Source of the DNA: Mesobacillus jeotgali
GTDB taxonomy: Bacteria > Bacillota > Bacilli > Bacillales > Cytobacillaceae
DNA: 64,000 bases
Assembly: GCF_014856545.2 (NCBI RefSeq)
Contig: NZ_CP109811.1
Span: 4,272,001-4,336,000 of the forward strand
Direction of reading: 5' to 3'
Position numbers and translations under genes: made by a program. Position 1 is the stretch's first letter; every line of letters starts with the position of its first letter. Positions 10,801-19,027 of this stretch are shown here, one piece after another. The notes under the pieces are model-generated. The model was not told where the DNA came from. It made no database searches and saw only the letters and a program-made list of their open reading frames with translations.

Positions 10801-11410
10801 CAACGTGAGTTCCATGTGAATCGGCCATCCCGGGGCTGATAGGATTGACGGTATTTTTGCTTGAAATGATTTTCCCTTTTAAATCAGGATGGTCTGCTTT
10901 AATCCCAGTGTCGATGACGGCAACCTTCACTTTATTTTTCCCGGAAAGCTTTTGCGCTTTTTCGATCTGCAGCTGGGTTAAATGATACTGCTCCCCAACC
11001 TTTGGGTCTTTGAGGCCAAGCTGCTGGTACAGTACAGATGGAGTAACTGAAACAACTTTATCAAGCTGCTGGTATTGTGAAATGACCTTATGTAGGTTCT
11101 TTTTATCCTTCACCTGAACAACAGCATATTTCAACCCTGAAACCTGATGGACCAATGTTCCCCCGAGCCTGCGATGTTCTGTTGCAGTCAGAGGCTTCTG
11201 GTACTTTATAACCAAAGTATCCTCACTGAACGGCGGTTTTTTCTGGTCGAGTTTTTGCTGCAGCAATGGTGAATTCACCGAAATTGCTGATGTCCCAACA
11301 TGCTTATCACTAGATTTTGCAAATGTTGCTCCTCCCGGCATGAGTGCTGTGCCTGCAATTAGGCTGGCACTGACACCAATCGAAACGAGGTTCTTTTTCC
11401 ATTTCCCCAA
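7877..11410 (-). CDS. Large secreted subtilisin-like serine protease (S8)
   Basis: 1177 residues. A signal peptide (about 1-31, ending TFAKS) is followed by an I9-like propeptide and an S8 catalytic domain. The triad is visible as Asp in VAVIDTGIKADHPDL, His in DSHGTHVAGIIAA and Ser in SGTSMASPVVAATA, with the oxyanion Asn in AAAGNDATDW. The last 750 residues are beta-rich and contain repeated DEDWYTF/DDDYFTF phrases typical of pre-peptidase C-terminal (PPC) domains; at least four such units are visible. There is no SLH or LPXTG anchor, so it is released or held non-covalently. It uses TTG 11410 as start with GGGGAG upstream. It sits beside the S-layer secretion genes and could mature surface proteins. 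Confidence 0.9.
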   Translation of the reverse strand: MGKWKKNLVSIGVSASLIAGTALMPGGATFAKSSDKHVGTSAISVNSPLLQQKLDQKKPPFSEDTLVIKYQKPLTATEHRRLGGTLVHQVSGLKYAVVQVKDKKNLHKVISQYQQLDKVVSVTPSVLYQQLGLKDPKVGEQYHLTQLQIEKAQKLSGKNKVKVAVIDTGIKADHPDLKGKIISSKNTVNPISPGMADSHGTHVAGIIAAKKDNGIGGYGINPDADILSIDVFDRGWGASDYAIAEGILEAVRSGARVINMSLGGPMPSPIIEDAVKQAVARNVVIIAAAGNDATDWTNYPAGYEGVISVGSTNKYKKLSSYSSFGPSVDIVAPGEDVYSTIYEPEKLSSYRKMSGTSMASPVVAATASLLLSKYPKLTASQVEYILEHSADDLGEKGFDVKFGHGLVNPVKALQFDQKKIPSIVNKKMTEKEIFAAAKNVKVSEQSLFTDAITKPYEEKWIKFDVKKGDNIQSVLSGADKYDYKMMMRFTSASTKRIHEVNKVREGKAEGKLFIAPADGVLAIGVKDVNANYDDSKKKTSKYTLQVSRTTGHLTDDSDLENPVAIETIPYSNDENPLTFTGRYGEDDDYFTFSVEERQVVKLEVSAVPGTNSAISVYPADMILPVSGEMPEGEYPDKGEYQAAHEGEHGEEFEPMYYANNGGISEGEALTFTAEPGMPYAVKVSNQPGNYYGMYEFYYGYDMFTETMVKPESSLVPYFFSINGKVMPADEDNLPFMEEPPMSEEPMEEHAEGDLEQQRVKIASAYHAAHEENPELEYLNMVQENARPYTIGKRADGYLSSFEDEDWFTLSPQQTGVYEFTLDKSGNIPWFEIYKLETEKNDEGEEFKWLNYIGTNVTWEMFGNGVTTKVYTGLKKGEKYLIKLNNDYMRNEISFNSYAFNSRLVTKDVMDKYEDNDKLEKVKDMPGAVVQGNFGMPNDQDVFYFKAKTTGVHGVTLERGALTKTLSRLPKEIVSPFYGFVQIIEDRNKNRKVDEFEYNLAQYIEKGVYNGYTFGSFKAKKGSNYIIVAAGWPESSTPLTLLPYKLTVAAANTKDEDAGNKVVNNKASKPVKMKKLTVHTWESTGHFNSGLTFGDEDWYTFTLERNSSGVIKLEGSIETDGKIELYQNGKLVSKADFYPEGDAEVLSASLKKGTYQIKISDFHGSSTIKPYKLKVYMK

Positions 11411-11584
11411 TTTCCACTCCCCCTGTCTCTACTATTGGAATTCTCATCCAATTCTAATACTACTTTTTTTCGATGACTTTTACAAGAAATACCATACAAA
11501 GAAATATCGCATCAACCGACAATGCAGGTGTTGAAATTTCGTGGATTATGGAGAGTGGTCCAATGGGACAGGCTTTTTAGAGGT

Positions 11585-11619
11585 AAAGAAAAGGCTGCCA
11601 GATTCTGTCTGGCAGCCTT
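11585..11619 (-). terminator. Terminator of the patA-patB operon
   Basis: AAGGCTGCCAGA (11591-11602) pairs perfectly with its inverted copy at 11608-11619. The minus strand continues into a T-rich tract. It abuts the stop codon of the PatB-like gene. Confidence 0.85.
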
Positions 11620-11621
11620 CT

Positions 11622-12704
11622 TTATTCATTATTACTGACGTGGAGAGGTTGTTCTTTTAACTGATCATATGAGAAGTTTTCAAGCTGGTCTGATAAACTC
11701 TCTACTTTTTCTTTGTATTCTTTTTCAGATTGAATCGGTTTCTCGAAAGCCATTTTCTCGAGCAGGATGTCATTTATATATGGAAAGTAATGAGAACGAT
11801 CGATATAATTCCCGACATTGAAAGTGATATCTGCTTCATCCTGGAAATCATAGACTTCCGTATTCTTATAGCTTTTTAATTCGTTAAAGATTGCCAGCTT
11901 GGTCTGAAGTCTGTCTTCGTTAATGTCAGGCTTCTGGGACTGGATCACCATATGCCTTGTAATGGGATATGGAGCATAAAAGAACGTGAACTTCGTGTCT
12001 GGATATTTTTCTACCATATACAGCATGTTCTTCCTGAAGCTCTCCATATAGGATTCCAGGTTATGCGATGCTTCAGGCGGTGCATTCAGCCCCTCCGTTT
12101 GAGCCCTCATTTTATCGATTGTCAGCGGCTCTTTTTTCGCACCGAATTTATAGAAGAGATGTGGATTGACATCGTCTTTTACAAGATGCTGATTCTTGAT
12201 CTGGTAATCAATCTTTTTGATTGCTTCGTAACTCAGAAGGTACGGAATGTCATTGATTAAATTGCGGTCATACAGGAATTTAGGGAATGTCGCATCAACA
12301 CGGTCCGGATCACCGGCCAGCGAATCATAATTGATTTCCCAATAGATATGATCGATATCCTTTGACTTCATCGCTAACTCAACCGCCTTCCGCTGTTCTC
12401 TTGCGGAGGAGCCGGATATCGTTGCATTGAACGATTTCGTCTTCAAGACTTCATCTATTTTTTCCTCGGTAAAATTGTGTGACATCGATGTGCCAACAAA
12501 CAAAGTTTCGTACTCCAGATTCCTGATCAAACCGGGCATCTGGTAGCGCATATTGAAATTTTTCGTGAAAGTCCGCTTGTAAATTCCCTCTTTATGATAA
12601 TAGACGTAAGGGTCAGTCACATAAACGAACCCAGCAATGAGGATTAGCACTGCTGCGAAGACGGCTATGAATTTAAGAACGTACTTCTTATATTGATGCT
12701 CCAC
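11622..12704 (-). CDS. patB: PatB/DltD-like cell-surface polymer O-acetylation protein
   Basis: About 360 residues: one N-terminal membrane helix (FIAVFAAVLILIAGFVYV), then an extracellular SGNH-like domain with FVGTSMSHNF (nucleophile Ser context) and a C-terminal DRSHYFPYINDIL segment holding the Asp/His pair. The partner gene directly upstream is an MBOAT acyltransferase, so the pair resembles B. anthracis PatA/PatB, which O-acetylate the secondary wall polysaccharide that SLH proteins bind. I choose GTG 12704 because GAAGGAG precedes it by 8 bases. An in-frame ATG overlaps the upstream stop but has no ribosome site. Symbol by analogy. Confidence 0.75.
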   Translation of the reverse strand: MEHQYKKYVLKFIAVFAAVLILIAGFVYVTDPYVYYHKEGIYKRTFTKNFNMRYQMPGLIRNLEYETLFVGTSMSHNFTEEKIDEVLKTKSFNATISGSSAREQRKAVELAMKSKDIDHIYWEINYDSLAGDPDRVDATFPKFLYDRNLINDIPYLLSYEAIKKIDYQIKNQHLVKDDVNPHLFYKFGAKKEPLTIDKMRAQTEGLNAPPEASHNLESYMESFRKNMLYMVEKYPDTKFTFFYAPYPITRHMVIQSQKPDINEDRLQTKLAIFNELKSYKNTEVYDFQDEADITFNVGNYIDRSHYFPYINDILLEKMAFEKPIQSEKEYKEKVESLSDQLENFSYDQLKEQPLHVSNNE

Positions 12705-12724
12705 GTGCAGAACTCCTTCAAACA

Positions 12725-14167
12725 TTAAAAGTTAAAATACAGGAACTCGGAAACTTTTCCAAGTTGTAAAATCGATACGATCGAGATAAGCACGATGAAT
12801 ACCATGTTGATGTTGTTTGGCTTGAATCTTTCAAGCATTTCGAATGAATTTTTTCTAAACGTCACGACTAGCACGCCGATGATGATCAGCAGTACGCTCG
12901 GGGTTGTATAAAGCATCGGGCCATCTGGCAAAAGATTGATATTGAAGATTGGTTCCAGGACTCTTGCCACCCTGGTTGGCAGCTCTATTTTACCCATTCC
13001 GAACATTGCTTTTAGAATTGCGATCGCTTGCGCGAAGCTTTCTGCCCGGAAGAACACCCACGCTGCATTCACAAATTGGAAGGTGATGAACCATGCGAGC
13101 AGCTTGGGCATTGAATAGCCGCGACGGTTCCACCATCTGTAAATGACAGAAGCTACCCCGTGCATGAACCCCCAAAATATGAACGTCCAGCCGGCGCCAT
13201 GCCAGAAACCGCTGACCATGAAGATGATCATGATGTTGATGTAGGTACGCGACGGGCTGATTTTGCTGCCGCCAAGCGGAATGTAGATATAAGCCGTCAG
13301 GAAACGGCTTAGCGTAATATGCCAGCGGCGCCAGAAATCCTGGATGTTCAGGGCCTTGTATGGCGAGTTAAAGTTAATCGGCAGCATGATGTTGAATAAG
13401 AGCGCCGCCCCCACTGCCATGTCCGCATACCCGCTGAAATCGAAGTAAAGCTGGAATGTGTAAGACAGCGAGGCGATCCAGGCTTCGACAAGGTTCAAGT
13501 CGAAGGCGTTTTTATATCCATCGTTTGCCCATATCGCAAAGGTGTCGGCGATCATGACTTTTTTGAACAGGCCGATGCCGAAGATGTACAATCCAAGCGA
13601 AATGTTCTTCGCATTCAACCGTGAATTCTCGTTATGGAATTGGGACATCACTTCTTTATGATGGACGATCGGACCGGCAATGAGCTGCGGGAAGAACACG
13701 ACGAAAAGCATATACTCATCGAATCGGTATCCCTTTGTTTCATAGCGGTAGCTGTCGACTAGGTAAGCGATTTGCTGGAAGGTGAAAAAGCTGATCGCCA
13801 GCGGCAGCGCGAGATGAAGCAAAGGAAAGCTTTCTTTTAGCACAGTATTTACTGTAGCAATGAAAAAATCAGTGTATTTATAATAGCCCAATAACAGGAC
13901 ATTGAAGATGATTCCGATTGTAAGGACAGTTTTACGTGTTCCCAGTTTGTTGGTTTTGCCGAGGTAAGTTCCGACAGCGTAGTTGACCACAACAGACGCC
14001 AAGATCAATGGAAGGTAACTTACATTCCACCAGCTGTAGAAAAATAAGGATGCCACGACAAGCGAAATCTTCGCCAGCCGCGAAAGACCCGCATACTGAA
14101 GAACAAAATAAATAACAAAAACAGAAGGCAGAAAAAAGAAAATAAATTCATACGAATTAAATAACAC
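12725..14167 (-). CDS. patA: MBOAT membrane O-acyltransferase (PatA/DltB-like)
   Basis: About 480 residues with at least ten membrane helices. The start LFNSYEFIFFFLPSVFVIYF is typical of AlgI/PatA enzymes, and NIQDFWRRWHITLS plus SGFWHGAGWTF contain the conserved catalytic His of the MBOAT family. It would carry acetyl groups across the membrane for transfer to a wall polymer by the downstream PatB-like protein. GTG 14167 has GAGGGT upstream and gives the usual N-terminus; the longer frame from 14212 adds an unlikely leader. Context with secA2, slaP and SLH proteins favours the SLH-binding wall polysaccharide rather than teichoic acid as substrate. Confidence 0.82.
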   Translation of the reverse strand: MLFNSYEFIFFFLPSVFVIYFVLQYAGLSRLAKISLVVASLFFYSWWNVSYLPLILASVVVNYAVGTYLGKTNKLGTRKTVLTIGIIFNVLLLGYYKYTDFFIATVNTVLKESFPLLHLALPLAISFFTFQQIAYLVDSYRYETKGYRFDEYMLFVVFFPQLIAGPIVHHKEVMSQFHNENSRLNAKNISLGLYIFGIGLFKKVMIADTFAIWANDGYKNAFDLNLVEAWIASLSYTFQLYFDFSGYADMAVGAALLFNIMLPINFNSPYKALNIQDFWRRWHITLSRFLTAYIYIPLGGSKISPSRTYINIMIIFMVSGFWHGAGWTFIFWGFMHGVASVIYRWWNRRGYSMPKLLAWFITFQFVNAAWVFFRAESFAQAIAILKAMFGMGKIELPTRVARVLEPIFNINLLPDGPMLYTTPSVLLIIIGVLVVTFRKNSFEMLERFKPNNINMVFIVLISIVSILQLGKVSEFLYFNF

Positions 14168-14262
14168 AGCACACGCACCCTCATTAAAAATATTTACTGC
14201 ACAATTATACATAAATTAAAGAATAATGTCATTTCATCCCGAAATATGGCACAAAAGAGAGT

Positions 14263-14371
14263 CGCTTTAACGCTGTGAACCATCGGGGGTCAGACCCCCG
14301 GCGCGGTGATGCGGTGAACGAATGGGGGTCAGACCCCCAGCGCGGTAAAGCGCTGAAGGACTGACCCCCAT
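14263..14371. repeat. GGGGGTCAGACCCCC palindrome, tandem pair plus remnant
   Basis: Two full cores at 14284-14299 and 14323-14338, followed by a half core ending at 14370. The stretch is flanked by CGCTTTAACGC and GCGGTAAAGCGC. It is located just after the stop of the phosphodiester glycosidase gene and upstream of patA. Confidence 0.85.
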
Positions 14372-14399
14372 TTCATAAAATCATATTATAATTCTAATT

Positions 14400-16394
14400 T
14401 TACTTTTGGTTTTGCAGTGCCCTGTATAGGAATAGGGCGTATTGGATGCGGTCGACTGTGTTGGCTGGCTTGTACAGTGTGCCGTATCCTTCGGTGATTT
14501 TGTTTGCGTACAGTGCTGAGATCGCATTGTATGCAAAGCTTTGTTCAGGGACATCTGTAAATGGTGTCACTGCTGTGCCCTCTAATTTAAAGCCTTTTTG
14601 CAGGATGACGGCCATCTCTGCTCTCGTCAAAGGTGCATTCGGGTCGAAAAGCGTCCCGTTTTGTTTACCTGATATAATTCCGGCATTCGTAATTGCCGCT
14701 ATTTCATTATAAAAACGGTATGTCTTCGGAACATCCACGAAGTTTACATCCTGCACGTTTGTGGTATCAAGCTTTAATGACCGTACAAGCAATAATGCTG
14801 CATCGATACGCTTCAGCGTGTTTGCAGGCCTATACGTGTTGTCAGCGTAACCAGCAATAACATCCTGATCATATAAATACTTGATGATTGAGTAATATTT
14901 ATGCGTGCTAGGGATATCCACAAAAGGAGAATCATTTTTCACCTTAATCGGGATTTGTTTTGTCATGTTGCCATATGTCGCGACGATTACTCCGTCACCA
15001 ACTTTAGTCGTTTTTAAAGTGTTGCCTTCAAATGTGCCCATTGTGCTGGAAAGTTTCAATTTTGACGGATCCTTTGCCAGCGGGTTGTAAAATTGGTCAA
15101 GTACATATTTAAGAGAAACCGTAATGGTAGATCCAACATTGACAGACGAACTTGAAAGCCCTACGCCAAAGCTGGTCTCGGCCCCAACTGGTGCAGTGCT
15201 GATCGCCTGCAATGTCGTGGACACCGATCTTTCCCAGCCGTCAGATGGCCGGTTGATCAATGTAGCCATATCGCTTCCATAATTACGGGCAAGCATCGTG
15301 GTCGAGCCGCCTCCATCTAGATTAAGAGCTTTATAGGCGCCTAGTTTTACAAGATACTGGGCGAACTCTGTCAGGTTCATCCCCTTACTATAACCGGATT
15401 GCCTTCCATCCACGGTGACCAGGAAAACCTTACTCAAAGTTCGGTCAACTGCGATTGCGGTTCTTGGTGCTCTCTCAGTAGCACGTGGGCTCGAAGGAGT
15501 TATGCTCAAGGAAACTGCTCCATTATCCACAAGCCTCGGGCCGCTCGCCAATATGTATTTAGCGCCCTTCCACTTCTCATCGATTCCAATCGAAATCTGT
15601 ACCTGCTCTCCTACCTGCATATATTTTAGGAATTCCATCGCAGTACCGTGCGCAGATAGTACAAATCCGTCCGCAGGGATTTTTGTTGGTGTTGCATCAT
15701 TATATAGGCGTTTAGCGCTGACAGTTCCAGTGATGGTATCACCGAATGATAGATTCTTATTTTTCGAAGCTCCTGTAAAAATAACCTCATAACCGAATGC
15801 ATTGGTATTCGTATATCCATCCATATAATCCGGTGTATACATAATCAAATTATCATTATTCCTGATTTTATTCAGGCTGGTGACTTCAGCTTCTGTCCCA
15901 TTATGGACAGCAGTTAGGTCAAGGTCAAAATACTCGATTTGTGCCTTGCCGGCTGCATTGATCCCAAAAGCGATCGGTTCATTCACATACTGGTCGCGCC
16001 CAGAGGCGATGATCCCGGAATTCACCAAAACATCATTTTGAGCAATAAGGTACATTGGCAGTTTGGTGTTTGTATCGAAAAAAGAACCATTAATCGCTCC
16101 TACTACTCTATTGCCTGCTCGGTGAACAGCTTTCGCCTGCGCTGTAGTACTTGAGATTTTTCCGATTTCCGGAATTGAAACATCCAGCCTCGTATATGGA
16201 TCCTGAAGATTCACTTCAAGAACTTTGATTGACTGCGTGTTACTGTTAATATACTCCTTGTTTTCAGTGTATTTAACGCCTGGTGACACCTGGAATTGTT
16301 CAAATACACTTGCAAACCCAGAATGCACTGTTACTGACTGAAGGAACAGAAGACTCACGGCTAATGTGACGACTACCTTCTTTACAAACTTCAA
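14400..16394 (-). CDS. Phosphodiester glycosidase (NAGPA-type) with C-terminal SLH domains
   Basis: About 664 residues. Signal peptide (about 1-28), then a NAGPA/phosphodiester glycosidase domain with VVGAINGSFFD, ASGPRLVDNG, PRTAIAVDRT and ALNLDGGGSTTML. Next is a short Ig-like region, and three SLH repeats follow (FVDIPSTHKYYSIIKYLYD, FVDVPKTYRFYNEI, FTDVPEQSFAYNAI). NAGPA-domain enzymes cleave sugar-1-phosphodiester bonds, so a role in wall polymer or biofilm remodelling is plausible. I take TTG 16394, with GGGGG seven bases upstream; an ATG at 16424 would put the signal peptide too far in. Confidence 0.83.
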   Translation of the reverse strand: MKFVKKVVVTLAVSLLFLQSVTVHSGFASVFEQFQVSPGVKYTENKEYINSNTQSIKVLEVNLQDPYTRLDVSIPEIGKISSTTAQAKAVHRAGNRVVGAINGSFFDTNTKLPMYLIAQNDVLVNSGIIASGRDQYVNEPIAFGINAAGKAQIEYFDLDLTAVHNGTEAEVTSLNKIRNNDNLIMYTPDYMDGYTNTNAFGYEVIFTGASKNKNLSFGDTITGTVSAKRLYNDATPTKIPADGFVLSAHGTAMEFLKYMQVGEQVQISIGIDEKWKGAKYILASGPRLVDNGAVSLSITPSSPRATERAPRTAIAVDRTLSKVFLVTVDGRQSGYSKGMNLTEFAQYLVKLGAYKALNLDGGGSTTMLARNYGSDMATLINRPSDGWERSVSTTLQAISTAPVGAETSFGVGLSSSSVNVGSTITVSLKYVLDQFYNPLAKDPSKLKLSSTMGTFEGNTLKTTKVGDGVIVATYGNMTKQIPIKVKNDSPFVDIPSTHKYYSIIKYLYDQDVIAGYADNTYRPANTLKRIDAALLLVRSLKLDTTNVQDVNFVDVPKTYRFYNEIAAITNAGIISGKQNGTLFDPNAPLTRAEMAVILQKGFKLEGTAVTPFTDVPEQSFAYNAISALYANKITEGYGTLYKPANTVDRIQYALFLYRALQNQK

Positions 16395-16626
16395 CTCTTT
16401 TCCCCCTATTATGTAATCTACCATTATCTGTATCTACCAAAATATTTTTACCACAATAAACATATTTTGTCGATTGGTGATTGATGGGTATAAATAGGCA
16501 TTTTTACATAATAAGCCTGTGTATTGCCATTTTCTGAGTTAACTTTATCCTTTAATTACCAATATATTTATCTAGTATTCATATGTAAAATTTAGCTGAC
16601 TACTAGATTATAAAGGGGGAAATACA

Positions 16627-17679
16627 ATGCGGAAAATGACCGTATTGCTGCTTGCTTTTACAATTGTTCTTGGTTTGCACTCGAGCCCTTCTGCTTCAGC
16701 TTCTGCGACATTTAAAGATATAGATAGGTCGCCAATGAAGTTTTACATAGAAGAACTCGCGAAAAACAATGTAATTTCCGGATATGCTGATGGAACGTTC
16801 AGGCCTAAAGAAAATTTGACAAGGGCGCAGTTTGCTAAAATGCTTGCTCTTGCCATGGAACTGCCATTAGATTCAAAGGCCGCTGCACAATTCACAGATT
16901 TAGCCGATTGGTCGCGGCCATATGTAGGCGCGCTGGTAAAAGCGGAAATCACTTATGGAAAATCAAAGACATTGTTCGGAGCGAACACTTTGATTACTCG
17001 CCAGGAAATGGCCGTGATGTTTGTCAGGGCGATGGGATTAGAAGAATTCGTGGTCCTGCTGGAGTATAATGCCAGTTTTGCAGACATTCAAAAAGTATCC
17101 AGCTGGGCCCAGCCGCATGTGACTTTTTTGAAGGATATCGGTTTTATCGAAGGGAATGGAAAATATTATTTCCCTCATGACCCGACTACTCGCGAAGCGT
17201 TCGCTAAGCTGACCTATCGTTTCAAAATGGAAGAATTGAAGTACTACGAGCTTGCACTTAACCGAATCATTCTGGAACTGGTCGAAGAAGCTATTGATGT
17301 TGAGTTGATCGACGGAGAGACAATTGAAGTAACTTATGACGACGGGGAAATTTATGAATATGAGATCGCCTACTTCATGCAGGGGCTGTACATGACATTC
17401 CAGTACGAATCGCTCGCATACCTTGATGGCTTCATGTGGCAGCAGATGACCTCAGCTGAAAAGAAAGAAATTATCATGTTCGCGATCAGTTATTGGGACA
17501 GCGAGTATAGCGAGTACATTTTGAAAAGACCAGCAGAACAAGCCTACAACCTTCTGCTCAGCAGACTTGACGGCTATTATGTAAACAGCATCAACAACAA
17601 AGACAACCTCCTGCGAACACTCCTGTGGAGCGCAGTAGACACATACACAATCGATTACATCCACCAAGAACAACAATAA
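16627..17679 (+). CDS. Secreted SLH-domain surface protein
   Basis: 350 residues: signal peptide (1-26, ending ASASA), three SLH repeats (FKDIDRSPMKFYIEEL, FTDLADWSRPYVGAL, FADIQKVSSWAQPHV) over residues 28-205, then about 140 residues, rich in Tyr and acidic residues, that I do not recognise. SLH triplets bind pyruvylated wall polysaccharide. GGGGGAAATACA precedes ATG 16627. A GGGGGTC palindrome begins two bases after the stop. Transcribed divergently from the NAGPA-SLH gene. Confidence 0.85.
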   Translation: MRKMTVLLLAFTIVLGLHSSPSASASATFKDIDRSPMKFYIEELAKNNVISGYADGTFRPKENLTRAQFAKMLALAMELPLDSKAAAQFTDLADWSRPYVGALVKAEITYGKSKTLFGANTLITRQEMAVMFVRAMGLEEFVVLLEYNASFADIQKVSSWAQPHVTFLKDIGFIEGNGKYYFPHDPTTREAFAKLTYRFKMEELKYYELALNRIILELVEEAIDVELIDGETIEVTYDDGEIYEYEIAYFMQGLYMTFQYESLAYLDGFMWQQMTSAEKKEIIMFAISYWDSEYSEYILKRPAEQAYNLLLSRLDGYYVNSINNKDNLLRTLLWSAVDTYTIDYIHQEQQ

Positions 17680-17680
17680 A

Positions 17681-17771
17681 TCACCGCGTCACAGCATTGG
17701 GGGTCAGACCCCCAACGCTTTAACGCATAAAACCCCTGGGGGTCTGACCCCCAGGGGTTTTATGCGTTAAA
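17681..17771. repeat. GGGGGTC palindromes, tandem pair between convergent SLH genes
   Basis: The first unit is centred near 17706. The second unit, 17719-17771, is a perfect palindrome with 26-base arms around one central T. It lies exactly between the stop codons of two convergent SLH genes, and its right end supplies the TAA of the leftward gene. Confidence 0.92.
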
Positions 17772-18732
17772 TTAGTGCTGTGCCTGTTGTGCTTGTTCCT
17801 TTTGTATCGATATTGATTGATACTGGCGTTGATTTGACTGTGAAATCGAAGTTCTGTTCGATGTCGTCTACATAGATGATTCCTTTTTTACCAGCTAGGT
17901 CTGGTGAGATATCAAATGTTACTGTCATGCGGTCTTCTGAAAGAACAGCATTTGCCATAACTGGCATGGTCATTGATCCATCTTCGTTTTCAATATAGAT
18001 CAAGAGGCCATCTGCGATATCCTGAGGTGTATATTCCACAGGTGCCGCTTCTTCCAAAGTAACCTTCAATGTATTTGAATCCACAAATTCAGAAGTTACT
18101 GCATATGGGAAGTAAATGTTCTCATCTATGAACATGAAAGTTCTATACAGGAGGTTGGCAAAATCACCACGAGTGATGTTCATGTTGGTCCCAAAAGAAA
18201 CCGCTGTCTTACCGAACGTAATTTCAGTTCCATATAAAGATTCGATATAAGGCCCAAACGCTCCGACTGCATCTGTGAATGGAGTTTCAACAGCAAAGTC
18301 CTCTAATCCAAATCCTAAAACAAGAATTTTTGCCATCGCGCCACGAGTCAAAGGCTCATTCGGGGCAAATTTGCCTTTACCGACGCCGGAAATGATACCA
18401 GCTTCAGCAAGTGCATTTACCGATCCTTCAATACGTGGAATCAGGTCAGTAAAACCAGCATCAGGTGCATTTTCAATATCAAGGCCAAGAGCATTTGCCA
18501 TGATGACAGCTGCATCCCCACGAGTTAAGTTAAGGTTTGTCCCGAAAGTAGTTTCTGACTTTCCGTTGACAATGCCCCAATCATGAAGAGAATAAACTGC
18601 TTCTTCATAGTTTCCGCTCACATCTGTAAACACATGATTATCGTGAGCCAATGCTGCCGGTGCAACCGCAGAAACGACAATCGCCGCAGAAGTTCCTGCT
18701 GCTAAAAATTTGTTAAAAGAACGATTTGCCAA
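17767..18732 (-). CDS. Small SLH-domain S-layer-like protein
   Basis: 321 residues: signal peptide (1-29, ending AALA before HDNHVF), three SLH repeats (VFTDVSGNYEEAVYSL, FTDLIPRIEGSVNAL, FTDAVGAFGPYIESL), then a single Ig-like domain of about 110 residues. The TRGDAAVIM/TRGAMAKIL/TRGDFANLL motifs carry the polysaccharide-binding TRAE-type signature. GGAGGAATTAC precedes the ATG. The stop codon lies inside the adjacent palindromic repeat and the protein ends in a Thr/Gly-rich tail, so an insertion may have shortened it. Possible minor S-layer component; I cannot say whether it is the main lattice protein. Confidence 0.82.
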   Translation of the reverse strand: MANRSFNKFLAAGTSAAIVVSAVAPAALAHDNHVFTDVSGNYEEAVYSLHDWGIVNGKSETTFGTNLNLTRGDAAVIMANALGLDIENAPDAGFTDLIPRIEGSVNALAEAGIISGVGKGKFAPNEPLTRGAMAKILVLGFGLEDFAVETPFTDAVGAFGPYIESLYGTEITFGKTAVSFGTNMNITRGDFANLLYRTFMFIDENIYFPYAVTSEFVDSNTLKVTLEEAAPVEYTPQDIADGLLIYIENEDGSMTMPVMANAVLSEDRMTVTFDISPDLAGKKGIIYVDDIEQNFDFTVKSTPVSINIDTKGTSTTGTALI

Positions 18733-19027
18733 TGTAATTCCTCCTGGAATAATAAGTTGATATTTTACAAGAAACCCATTCTTGCTAAAAAGATTTTAGC
18801 AAATTTAAAGTTTTTCTAATACATGTAAATATTCCCTTATTAATAGGGAATATAGATAGTATAAATATCTCATGCAATAACCCCTTTAACAGGTATATCC
18901 CCCTACTTCTGCTTGATAGATTGCAAGGATTCTCAAATCAATTATATATCCCATCATATTATTGTTTTAAAGCATCAATATCTTGTAAAGGATAAGATAA
19001 GCATATTAAATCGGAGGTTTTATACAC

